Assembly (NCBI GenBank): GCA_024220525.1
Contig: JAMYWO010000066.1
Span: 145,523 to 178,422 of the forward strand
Direction of reading: 5' to 3'
Source: Cochliopodium minus
Lineage: Eukaryota; Discosea; Himatismenida; Cochliopodiidae
Length of the DNA: 32,900 nt
The translations under genes were made by a program, and so were the position numbers. The stretch's first letter is position 1, and each line of letters starts with the position of its first letter. Positions 11,001 through 20,875 of this stretch are shown here, in pieces. The notes under the pieces are model-generated. The model did not search any database. It saw nothing but the letters and a program-made list of their open reading frames with translations, and had not been told where the DNA came from.

Positions 11001-14000
11001 AATCACCTTTAATTTAACTACTCTTCATTCAAACCAGCCCTCTCTTTTCATCAAAAACAGCTCTTTCATTTCTAATAAGAGTTTTAAAAAAGGAGGCAGT
11101 CTGTATATTTCTATTTATAACCCACAATCTGTCGTCCTAATAGAAAATTGCAACTTTGAGAATTCCTCTAGTTATCAAGGAGGTTTAAATTCAAGCATAT
11201 TTTTTTAATTTAATTCTTTTTAATTCAATTAGGATCTATTTATTTTGAGCTTCCTGTTTGGGTTGATCAAGACTACAAAATCACACAAATCTCAAATTGT
11301 ACATTCTTCAACTCAATATCGACAAGTTATGGAGGATCTATTTTTTTCGAAGATATCTCATCTCTGGGTTCAGCTAAAAGCAATATATCTTTAGATTTGA
11401 TTCAAAACAATTTTGAAAGGTGCCAATCACAAGCAGGAACCTTGTACCTTGATGGAGAAGTAAAAAACAAAACATCTCTTTCTCTCATTTTATCCAAAAA
11501 CAATTTTTCTGACAACGAAGCATCATACGGAGTAGATATTTCAACACCACCTTCCAATATAATCTCTCTCGACAATTCTCCCTTCATTTATCTCAACCAA
11601 CCCTTTTCCCTTTGCTTTGCTTTGACTGATTATTTCAACCAGACAATCATTTACAACACTACTGATTTCAAAGAACTTCCCTCCATGTTTCTTTCTCCTG
11701 GAATGTATAACGATCTCAATTTGTTTCAGTATCCTTATCAGATCCCTGTCTATTTCTCACCTCAAAACATTTCCTTCAATGACTTGCAACAATTCGGCTT
11801 CAAAAACAAAAATTATGGAATCGTGGCTAACTTGATCCAATCTTCTGATGGAATTGGAAAAAATATCAAAAACATTTCTACTCAAATCTTCGTGAAGCTG
11901 ATGGGATGTTCTCTAGGATACAGAATGTACTCTCAGTTTTCTTTGGAGAGTTGTATTGAGTGTAACTCAAACGAGTACTCATTTGATGGGATCAATTGCT
12001 TGGATTGCCCTTCTGATTCAGTTTGTGTTAACACTACAAAATCACAAGACACTGATATTAGCGAATATAAAATAGATCAAGGTTATTGGATGTTGCCATC
12101 TTTCATTAATGCGAGTGTCCTTATGCGCTGTCCTACTTTTACAAAGTGCTCCAACTTTAACTGTTTCAATAAATGGAACACTTCTTCTAATTCTACCTAT
12201 ACTTTTTGTTCGTCACTTAATCCTTCACATTGTGAAAGCAACAACGGATGCGGGTTGGTTTTTTCCTTTTAAAAAATTTTATTCTATTATATCAATTCTA
12301 AAATAAAATTAAAGTTTCTGTCAAGATGGTTACACAGGTGAAATTTATTGAATAGAAAAATTTTAATCTTTTACTGAAATTATCTTTCAAATAAAGGATT
12401 CCTTTGTAGTGATTGTTCTAATGGATACTTTAGGGATCCATCAAATGTTTGCCAAAAATGTGAAGATCACAAGTCAAAAGCCTTCATCATCATTATCTTT
12501 GTTGTCTGTCCCACCATTTTCATACTCTTGATCATTTCCCGAAATTCCTTCTTTCTTTTCCTTGTTCAAATCCTCTCCATTTTACTTTTTGCAGTGATTG
12601 GTTTGAAAGATATTGCACTAGAGATATTGTTGATGATATCTTTGCTAACTTTCATCTACAACAAAACAAGAGAAAAAGGAGGCAAGTCCCCATCTTCTGG
12701 AAGCTCGATCAAAATTTTCATCTACCACCTCCAAACAACTGCCCTCCTTGTATCTACCATTGTATGGCCACAAGAGTTTGAAGATATCCTGGATTACATC
12801 AACATCATCGACATTAATGTGCAAGGTATCGAATGTTTCGTCAACAAATCATCTTCGTACGAAATCATCAAATTTTTGGTGAAAATGTTTCTTCCTATCG
12901 CTTTGGTTGTCTCTTTGGTAGTCATTATTTTTCTCCAACATTTGCTTTCTCCTTGCTTGCAATCACTCTTTCTTAGAATTTTTAAGAACAAAATGTCAGT
13001 CGAAAAAGAAATGAAACCCAGCCTTATTTTCTTCCAAGATGATGACGAGAAAATTATTTCAAACTATTCTGTTAATGAAAACATTGACGGAGAAGAAGAA
13101 AGCAAGGAAGATGAAGAACAAGAGGAAAACCAAGATGTGAGGATGTATTTGAAAGTGAAATGGAAGATCATTTCATTGAACATTTTTCTTTTCATCATCT
13201 ACATTTCTCATTTTGAACTTTCCAAGTATATCTTTGAATTTTTCAACTGTGGATCTCAAAACGTCAATATCAACGGAAAATCCCCACATTACCTCATCAC
13301 TATGCCCTGGATTTTGTGCGATTCAAAACAGTATTATTCTCTGAGAATTTCTGCCATCATCTTTCTGTTTGTTTACGTCTTCGGCATCCCCCTTTTGTTC
13401 GGTTATTTGCTCTTTTCCAAAAAGAGAGGTATCTCTAATGACGAACCAATAGAATGGTTAGACTTTTATTTTTATAACTACAAAGTGGAATTCTTTTGGT
13501 ATGAACTCGTAAGAAAAAAATTTGTTTCAAATCCTTTTTTTCTTAATAATTTTTTTTTAAATACAAAGATTTGGATGCTGAGGAGAACTATCATTGCCTA
13601 TCTATTTTATCAATTCCCTACTAACATCCAAATCCAAAGAATCTCTATCATTTTTGTGATTTTGCTCTTTGTTGTCCTCAGTCAAGTTTTGAGACCCTTC
13701 AAGTCAAAAAGTGGGAATGTTTTAGACATGATCAGCTCCTTCATCATCATTCTCACCTACATTCTCCCAAATGTCGAAAACAAGCCAGGAATCGCTCTTT
13801 CCTTTTTTATCTTTTTCGCAAATTTCATTTTTGTGGTTGTTCTTATCTTTTTCTTTTTTGAAGATTCGATCATCTCTTTCTTTAAGAACAAAAAATACAC
13901 CAAAATTTTTTGCTGTTGTAAAAAAAAAGAGGATGATTATAACTCTTTGTTATTTGAAAATGATGACAACGATCCTAACAGATTTAATCTTAACAAAAAG

Positions 14001-14183
14001 AATGATGATTCTAACAAACTCGTTGAACTGGAAAAGCTTTGCAAGGAGCAGTTGAGGCAAAACAATGAACAAGAGAAACTGATGATAGAGCTCATTGAGA
14101 GGGATAAACAAAAAGAGAAAAAGATTAATGAGCAAGATTTAATTTTAAAAAAGTTGGCAGAAAAAGTTTTTCAAGATAATTGA
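8016..14183 (+). CDS. Giant secreted beta-helix ectodomain fused to a polytopic membrane domain
   Basis: 1,941 residues. Exons: 8016-8137, 8191-8562, 8622-11182, 11233-12253, 12315-12337 (23 nt), 12397-13508, 13569-14183; the sum is 5,826 nt. A signal peptide (MRQIFLFFSFFLFVHSFS) precedes about 1,250 residues of short Asn/Ser-rich repeats with periodic Phe and Cys (NCxF..N, N.SxxxF), typical of a right-handed parallel beta-helix and dense in N-glycosylation sequons. A Cys-rich neck follows (11910-12470) with ECNSNEYSFDGINCLDCP, FCQDGYTG, FLCSDCSNGYF and CQKCED. From about 12480 there are roughly nine hydrophobic helices, an acidic cytosolic loop (13030-13135), a PLLFGYLLFSKKR motif, and a coiled-coil tail (13960-14180). 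The architecture resembles uncharacterised protist and algal membrane proteins with Pmp-like ectodomains. Ligand and transport role are unknown. The 60-nt segment 13509-13568 is a stop-free intron; removing it brings FFWYEL next to IWMLRRT. Confidence 0.85.
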
Positions 14184-14278
14184 AATTGAGATGATCTATC
14201 TGTTTCTTTTGTAAAAATAAAAGATTTGAAAATCCATTTATGGAAATTTAATCTAAAAAAAAAAAAAAAAAACTTGAA

Positions 14279-16060
14279 ATGAATTTTTTTAAGAAGAAAG
14301 ACAAAAAAGACAAGAAAGATAAGAAAGAGGAAAAAGTAGAGGTTATTAATGAGAAGAGATTGAAGAGTATTCAAGATGGAAAAGTGAAGAAATTGTTGGT
14401 TATTGGTAGCCCTTCCAATAATTGGAGAAAAATCTTTGATGATGTAGAATTGGAGAATGATCATGTGATTGAGACTTATCAATCCGAATGGCATGAATTA
14501 GAAGTATCAGTGTAAAAAAAAATTTATCAAAGGAAATGATTAAATTTTTAAAAAATGTATAATAATACCTTCATATTATACTCTAGATATCTAGGTGGTA
14601 AAATCTTTCCAAAAAAAAAAAAATTAATTTTTTATATTTATTAATTTATTAATTTATTAATTTATTAATTTATTAATTTATTAATTTGATAACAAAAGGT
14701 ATTGGGGCTCAAGTTTTCATCAAGCCCAACAAAATCCACCCACAAGGAGCACAATTTACACCAGATTTCATATTGATAAGAAAATTGGTGAGAGGATACG
14801 ACAAAAAAGACGATTACAGAAACATACTCTACGGTTTTATGGTAAATTTATTTTTTACATTAAAAACAAAATATTAAAGCGACAAATTATAAAGGTCGCT
14901 GGTATTCCTGCAGTTAATAGTGTTCACAGCGTTTACAGTAAAAAAATAATATCCAAAATCGTTTTAGTTTTGAAAAAATTAATTTTACAAAAGTGTGCCT
15001 CGATAGGTAAATTTTATTTATTTTATTTATCAAATTTATTTTATTTATTTTATTCATCAAATTTACTTATCAAATTTATTTTATTAATCAAATTTATTTT
15101 TGTTATTAAAGACCTGCTTTGATTGGGGCACTTTACCAACTAAAAAAGAAACATGGAGAGAAGTTCCCTTTCATGGACATTTCTTATTACAGCTCCTTCA
15201 AAGTTTTGAGGTTCCCTGGTGACTTTCCTCTCGTTTTGGTAAAAAAAATTAAAAAAATTAAAAAAAATTAAAATATTTTTAAATTTATTTTAGAAATGTT
15301 CACACGCTGAAGCAGGATATGGGAAAATGAAAATAGATAATCAGCAACAGTTTGAAGACTGTAGGTCTTTGATTGCTTTGAACTCTGACTACTGCACCAC
15401 CGAGACTTTTGTTCCAAAAGAATATGATTTGCGTATCCAAAAAATAGGAAATCACTACAGAGCCTACAAAGTAATTATTAAAAATATATAAATACTTGGA
15501 TTATTCAAATTTTATTTTATTTTAAATTAAATTATTTTAAATTACTTTTAAAATTATTTTTTAAATTATTTAATCACATTTTTCAATTCTTTTAAAAAGA
15601 GACAAAGTAATAATTGGAAAACCAATGTTGGCTCTTCCATTTTGACAGAGATAGAAATGAATGACACTTTTAAGTTTTGGGCTGACGAAGGTAAAATAAA
15701 AAAAAAAAACTGCTGAAAATAAAAAAATCCTAAAAAAAAAATTTATTAGCTTCAAAGTTATTTGATGGAATGGACGTAATGCTTTATTTAATTTTTTCCA
15801 TTTTATTATTTAATTTTTTTTTTTTTAAATATAAAAAAGATTCTTACTGTGGATGCCATGTTTCACGATGGAAAATATTATATCATAGAAATTAATGATA
15901 CTGCTTCTGGATTACACAAAGACAACGTAATCCCTTTTTTTTTTCTTGGAATTCTTTATTTTTTTTAATTGTTTCAAAAAAATTTTAGGAGGAAGTCGAT
16001 ATGCAACACATCAAAGAGCTTGTTGTTGATGGAATTAAAATACTTCCACAGAAAAAATAA
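14279..16060 (+). CDS. Synapsin homologue (ATP-grasp fold)
   Basis: 339 residues in 11 exons: 14279-14511, 14587-14594 (8 nt), 14699-14841, 14895-14937, 14994-15006 (13 nt), 15112-15238, 15294-15470, 15600-15690, 15750-15775, 15840-15926, 15989-16060 (sum 1,020 nt). After a Lys/Asp tail (KKKDKKDKKDKK) comes the synapsin core: KKLLVIGSPSNNWRKIF, TPDFILIRK, AGIPAVNSVHSVYMCLDRP, FPLVLKCSHAEAGYGKMKI, YDLRIQKIGNHYRAYK, SNNWKTNVGSS, YYIIEINDTASG. From memory, animal synapsins read PDFVLIRQ, AGIPSVNSLHSVYNF.DKP, YPVVVKMGHAHSGMGKVKV, YDVRVQKIGQNYKAYM, NWKTNTGS and HIIEVVGSSMP. Synapsins bind ATP through domain C and synaptic-vesicle surfaces; here the vesicle-binding domain A, the Pro-rich linker and domain E are absent. 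It could instead be an ATP-dependent ligase of the same fold. Fit to synapsin is strong; its cell role is unknown. Confidence 0.92.
14639..14688. repeat. Intronic minisatellite, 8-nt unit TTAATTTA
   Basis: About six uninterrupted copies, inside synapsin intron 2 (14595-14698), between the 8-nt exon and exon 3. Confidence 0.9.
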
Positions 16061-16626
16061 TTTTAAAAATTATTAATTATTAAAAAGCAACTTTCATTAT
16101 CTTCTTTCGAATTATACAGAAATCACCATGATTTTAAGCATTATACTCAAATTTTTGATATTTATTTTTAAAGATATAACAGTTATTTCAATTTTGAAAG
16201 CAAAAATTCATATCAAGATAAAAAAAAAAATTGCTCTTAAAAATTTAGATCTATCTTCCTTTTTGGTATATCTTTAATAATAATTGTCATATCAAGATAT
16301 CATCAATCAATTCAAAATCATTTAACAATATAAAGATTATTCACCTAAATTGTCATCTACATAAGGGGAAATTTTTTTTTCTTTTTTAATATGTGTCTGG
16401 AACTCCAGACACATATTTTTAACACGATAAAAAAAATCATTCATCTCTATATTGGAGAGATATCTTTTAATATACAATTGATATTACATACAGTGTATGG
16501 TGATTCGCATAATTATGCAAATTATTTTTCCTCATGTATATCTTATAAATTTATATTTTGAATGGAATGCCCTCATATTCAAATCAATAAAATCAAAAAC
16601 TTTAAATTTTTTTTTTTGAAGATCGG
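16061..16626. other. Intergenic spacer between synapsin and SURF1 genes
   Basis: 566 bp without a convincing reading frame; the longest spacer in the window. It contains two copies of CATATCAAGATA (about 16210 and 16290), copy B of the hairpin element (16340-16480) and an A/T-rich SURF1 leader. Confidence 0.6.
16340..16480 (+). repeat. Intergenic hairpin element, copy B
   Basis: Counterpart of 4820-4931. The hairpin has perfect 12-bp arms, ATATGTGTCTGG at 16389-16400 and CCAGACACATAT at 16405-16416, around loop AACT. A second 6-bp stem follows (16443-16448 with 16456-16461). Shared flanks are TTTTTAACAC, ATAAAAA, TCATTCA and AATATACAATTG. It ends 147 nt before the SURF1 ATG. The arms beyond ATATGT/ACATAT differ from copy A, but pairing is kept. 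Confidence 0.62.
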
Positions 16627-17419
16627 ATGAAAAAATTATTAATAGTCTTCCCCATGATTACGTTTGGGTTGGGAACATGGCAAGTGTACAGATTACAATG
16701 GAAACTTGATTTAATAGAAAAACTTCAAGATAAAAAATTCCAAGAACCAATCGATTATCCCCTTGACTTGGACTACAAAAAAGCAGAGCAATATGAATTT
16801 ACGAACATTAAAGTTAAAGGTGAATTTCAAAATGATGAGGAGATGTTTCTTGGACCAAAGTCTAATAATGGCCAGCATGGTGTCCATTTGATTGTTCCCT
16901 TCAGAATTTTTGATAATGACCGATATATTCTTGTTAACAGAGGTTGGCTTCCCAATCACAAAAAAGATCCCAAAACTAGAGAAAATGGAATTGTGAAAGT
17001 AAATTTTTATATTTTAATTTTAAATTTTAAATTTTAATTTTTAATTTTAAATTTTAAATTTTACATCAAAAAAGGGTCCAACAGAATTGCAAGGATATAT
17101 TAGAAAAGAACCAAAGCAAGCAAAATTCATTCCAGACAACAAAAATTCAGAAAACACAAATTTTTACTATTTCATTGAGCCAAAAAAAATGCTCCCTGAT
17201 GTCGATTATGATGTGATTGTAGTTGAGGAAAAAGAAGTGGAGAAAGGAAACAAGAAAACTTTGTATCCCATTGGTGGTGCAACAAATTTCGAAATAAGAA
17301 ATACTCATTTGGAATATGCTGTAACTTGGTACGCTTCATCGTTGGCAATGTTCATCTTTATGTTTTCCAAAGACAAGGGAAACAGAGGAATGCAACTTTA
17401 TAAATATTTATCAAAATAA
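16627..17419 (+). CDS. SURF1: SURF1 family cytochrome c oxidase assembly protein
   Basis: 238 residues, exons 16627-16998 and 17075-17419. SURF1 acts in the mitochondrial inner membrane, assisting early assembly of complex IV. The N-terminal helix has the family signature GLGTWQVYRLQWKLDLIEKL. Further blocks are VKGEF, FLGPKSNNGQHGVHLIVPF, ILVNRGWLP, a GYIRKEP strand, and PIGGATNFEIRNTHLEYAVTWYASSLAMFIFMF, which contains the second membrane helix and the conserved N-x-H-x-x-Y-A-x-T-W-Y motif. Only three residues precede the first helix, so no conventional presequence is visible; an unseen upstream exon or internal targeting would explain this. Its presence argues for aerobic mitochondria. It is convergent with the next gene (126 bp between stops). 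Confidence 0.93.
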
Positions 17420-17545
17420 AACTATTCTTGTTCAAAAGATTTGATTAAATATTTTTAATAAACTTTCAAGATTTTTTAATCAAAGAAAAATTAAATATGT
17501 TTTAAGAATAATATTAGCAAAAAAAAATCAATAGAATGGGGAGAA

Positions 17546-18623
17546 CTAGTTCAAGACACAACCATGCTTTTCATCAATAACATGTTTAAAAACCTCTACG
17601 TTTTCTTTGTCATCTTTATTTTGTTCCTCTTCAATGACAGCAAAAGTGACATATTTGAAAGTATGAGGAAATCTTTAAAAAAAAATGAAAAAAATTAAAA
17701 AAAAAAAAAGAAAAAAATTGATATTTTTTTTACTCTGTTTGAATGATTTTCTTGCAAATTTTGAGAACAGCTTTGGGACTTCCTTTGGAATAACCACAGC
17801 CATAAGCTCCCAAAACAACACTGTCGTGCTTCTTCTCCAAAGCAACAGTGAGGATCGTTCTGATTTGTTTTTCGAGTCTCTCCACTTGGTCCTTTTCGGT
17901 CATGTGGCTACCATCAAGTTTTGGTTTGAGGATGGGACTGCAAAGAATAAAGTCAAGTTTATCAGGGATCATGTAAGCGAATCCGTCCGAGATATACTTT
18001 CTAAAAACGAAGACATTTGGGCAGTAGACGACCTTTAAAAAAGAAAATCATAAATTAAAATTATATATTCTTTTCACCGAAATTAACAAATTATGCTTTT
18101 TCTCTATAGGATTTATTATTTTTCATTTTGTTGATTTTTTTTTTTTACCTTTGAATCTTTGACACTATATTCAAATTTGTGAGTCGGAATGACAGATCTT
18201 GCCAATTCAGCATCCACATTGAATGCAATGGTAGTTCTTCTGAAGATATCTTCTTCTTGGCCATCTCCTCCCCTGGTACCATTTCCAGCCCTATATAATA
18301 ATGAAAATGTTAAAATATAAAGAAAAAGAAAAAATTTTTTACTTATTGGAGTTTGCAAATACCAAAACGAGGGGATTTCCCTTTTTTTCATTTTTGATAT
18401 ACAACCCTGCAGCGATGGAATCACCATGAACGAAATTGATGTTGGAAACTTCGACCAATTTTCTTGATTCCAAATCTTTTTCTTCTATTGCAGGCTTCTC
18501 TGTGAAACATTCGGTGCCAATGATTGATTTTTTCAACTCTGATTTTGGAAGTTTGATGTAGCCTTCTTTCTTGATGTTTTCTTTTCCAATTGTGAAGGAA
18601 ATATGGTAACAGAAATCCATCAT
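17546..18623 (-). CDS. Microbial-type poly(ADP-ribose) glycohydrolase-like macro-fold protein (TIGR02452/DUF2263)
   Basis: 282 residues; exons on the minus strand 18623-18343, 18290-18149, 18032-17734, 17672-17546 (849 nt). The family hydrolyses poly(ADP-ribose) or acts on ADP-ribose-type ligands. Visible motifs in order: N-terminal GYIKLPKSELKKSI with GTECFTEKP; VLVFANSNKAGNGTRGGDG immediately before QEE (residues 105-107); VVYCPNVFVFRK; ILCSPILKPKLDG; and VVLGAYGCGYSKGSPKAV, the C-terminal GAxGCG loop. The bacterial-type PARG signature is GGG-x(6-8)-QEE; here GNG-x6-QEE occurs, so the spacing and the catalytic Glu pair are kept while the middle Gly is Asn. The start is the first of two adjacent ATGs; the upstream frame stays open but has no ATG. 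Three introns of 53-116 nt. Probably cytosolic or nuclear, as no signal or helix is present. Confidence 0.87.
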
Positions 18624-18803
18624 ATTTTGTTTGGTTTCTCTTTCAACGTTGAAAACATTTTGTTGAGTTTTTATAAAAATAATTATATGGATATTTTGAA
18701 AGAGTAAAATAAAATAAAGATCCAACAAAAAAATAAAAGATTTTTAAGCTGAAATATGAATATTATGATAATGAAAAGAAGATAATTGTAAATTTGGTTT
18801 TTT

Positions 18804-19426
18804 TTACAATTGAACTAATAATCTCAAGAATCTTGATTTGTTTTTATCTTGAATACATGTTTTATAAACATCCAACCAACGATTATGATCGAATTCATAA
18901 GTTTTGAGAACTTGATCAACTTCTTCTTCATTATTAATATCAGAATATACAGATCTTGATTGAACCTTTTCTCTTTCAGGATATTTCAATGATTTATATA
19001 CTTTTTCCCATTTTCCTTCAAGAGAATAAACGAGGCAATTCCATTCTCTATTGCCATGTTCAACATCTTTAAAATCAGTATCTTCATGCCATATTTTTCT
19101 ATGAGCAGAATTATAAATAATAAAGGAAAATTTTTTAATATTAATTTTAGAAACCTATTTTGGAGTAGACCATGTGCAAGAACATTAATTACTTCTTCTT
19201 TTTTATCATCTTTTTTTTCTTCTTTTTTTTCCTCTTTCTCTTTCTTGTCTTCTTTTTCTCCCAAATCGATTTTTTCTTCAATCATCACAACTTGTTCCTT
19301 TTTCTTCTCTTCTTGTTTTTTATGTTCTTTATTATCTTGTTGTTTATTTTCTTTTTTATCATTTTCTTGTTCCTCTTCTTCATCGGTTGAGGATATCTCC
19401 TGTTGTTCAATATCTAAATCGTCCAT
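18804..19426 (-). CDS. Acidic Lys/Glu-rich protein of unknown function
   Basis: 188 residues, exons 19426-19155 and 19098-18804 (567 nt). The first ~85 residues are a highly charged Glu/Lys/Gln run beginning MDDLDIEQQEISSTDEEEE, probably disordered or coiled. The C-terminal ~100 residues look folded: NVLAHGLLQNRKIWHEDTD, an EWNCLVYSLEGKWEKVYKSL block, KYPEREKVQSRSVYSD, and a helical end rich in Trp, Tyr, Leu and Arg. I do not recognise the family. Splicing at 19099-19154 joins the two halves in frame, which supports a real gene. The upstream TTG-initiated extension was not used. It is followed 180 bp later by the PARG-like gene on the same strand. Confidence 0.7.
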
Positions 19427-19744
19427 GTTTTCTTGCTTTTGGGAACAATACAATTATTTTTTTTTTATTTATATTTTATTCTTTCCATTCTTTCAGTAAA
19501 AATTTGAGAAAAATAATAATTTCAAATAAAAGCGAGGAAGGAAGAATTATCTTGCAATATAAAATTCCTCTTTAGGGTATAAATAGAATTTTAGTTACAA
19601 AATATTTAATTTTGAGAAAAACATACACTAAATTTGATCTTATTTGAGTTGTATATTGAATTTAAAAATGGATTTAAAAGAAAATCGGGTTGTGGAGAAA
19701 GATACAAAAACAAATTTTCATTTCCAATCCATTATTAAACAATT
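19427..19744. other. Intergenic spacer
   Basis: 318 bp between the acidic gene start and the CHMP1 stop, both on the minus strand. It is AT-rich, with no convincing coding or RNA structure seen. Confidence 0.5.
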
Positions 19745-20815
19745 TTATTTTTGTTTTAATTTATCAAGTCTTGAAGATAAATCATCTTCTTGAACATGTT
19801 CTTGACTGTGATTGTGACAAGGTAAATTTCCCAACTCTTGTTTAAGTTCCAATCCATTTTCTTCGGCTACTTGTGATATAAGAGAGTCCACCTGGTCAAC
19901 TGGTGTCATTGAGGATGTGGTGGTAGACATTGCTCCCTTTTTTTATTTTAAAAATTAATAAAATTAATAAAAATAAATAAAATTAATAAAATTAATAAAA
20001 TTAATAAAATTAATAAAATTAATAAAATTGAATTTAATAATTCAGACTATTTCTTTTAATTCGTATGTTACCTCCATATAACTTGATTGTACATCCAAAT
20101 CATCAAATTGTTTTTCGAATTTATCCATTATTTGTGTAATCTTTTCTGTATCCATTGTTTTTAGTACTTGATCCTTTTTTTTAAAAAAAAAAAAAAGAGA
20201 TTTGATCAAGTTTCAAGAATTTTTCTAAAGTGTTTATTACCATCCCATTTACTATACCACTCATTGATTTTGTTACTTGGTTCATTCTAACTGCAGTTTC
20301 TACTCTATTGGCTACTGCGTCTATTCTTGAAGACAATCTGAGATAATTCAATGCTTGATTCTTACTTCTGATCGCATTCTCAGCATAAATTTTAGCTCCA
20401 TCAAGGTTTCCTTATTTACAAATTTTTTTATTAAATTCTTGTTAAATATTTGTTTGATTACCTTTTTTGATTGCCTTATTCACGAAAAAATAAAATATTA
20501 GAATAAAATATATATCAGAATAATGAAGAAAAATTAAAAAAAATCTCAACATATTAACAATTGGGTTTTATTATTATGATCAATTTTATTTCAAATTTAT
20601 ATTGTAATATTGCAATAATTAAACAAAATATGTTTTTTTTTTACCAATTTAATTTTGTTCTTTTCCACTTTTTCTTGCTTTTCCATCTTTGTTGATTCTC
20701 TCATTAATTGTTTGGAAGTGAATTTTAAGTTGAAAAGATGATCCTCTCTTTTAAATAATCAAATAAAAATCCAAAAAAAAGAAAGGTATTATTACATAGA
20801 TATTTGATTTCCCAT
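19745..20815 (-). CDS. CHMP1: CHMP1 (Vps46/Did2) ESCRT-III subunit
   Basis: 199 residues; exons 20815-20796 (20 nt), 20747-20645, 20474-20462 (13 nt), 20410-20241, 20173-20072, 19936-19745 (600 nt). CHMP1 assembles on endosomes and the midbody and recruits VPS4, spastin and other MIT proteins. Visible: MGNQISIEDHLFNLKFTSKQL, the basic helix ending KIKLAIKKGN (AIKKG comes from the 13-nt exon), YAENAIRSKNQALNYLRL, DAVANRVETAV, VTKSMSGIVNGM, MDKFEKQFDDLDVQ, and a C-terminal MIM1 motif in DDLSSRLDKLKQK. The length matches the family. MGNQIS fits an N-myristoylation signal (Gly2, Ser6), as plant CHMP1 also begins MGN. It sits only 60 bp downstream of the stop of the next minus-strand gene. Confidence 0.95.
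19952..20028. repeat. Intronic minisatellite, 9-nt unit ATTAATAAA
   Basis: Repeated units, with one interruption near 19970, inside the last CHMP1 intron (19937-20071). Confidence 0.88.
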
Positions 20816-20875
20816 ATTTGCCCAGTTTTTTTTTTTAATTTTTCATGCAAACAAGAAAATTGAAAATATGTTTTT

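Noticed and set aside
17685-18038. Plus-strand frame of ~117 codons
   Set aside because: Antisense to the conserved GAYGCG exon of the PARG-like gene; composition is that of a shadow frame.
19056-19499. Plus-strand Phe/Ser/Cys-rich frame
   Set aside because: Antisense to the Glu/Lys-rich run of the acidic gene.
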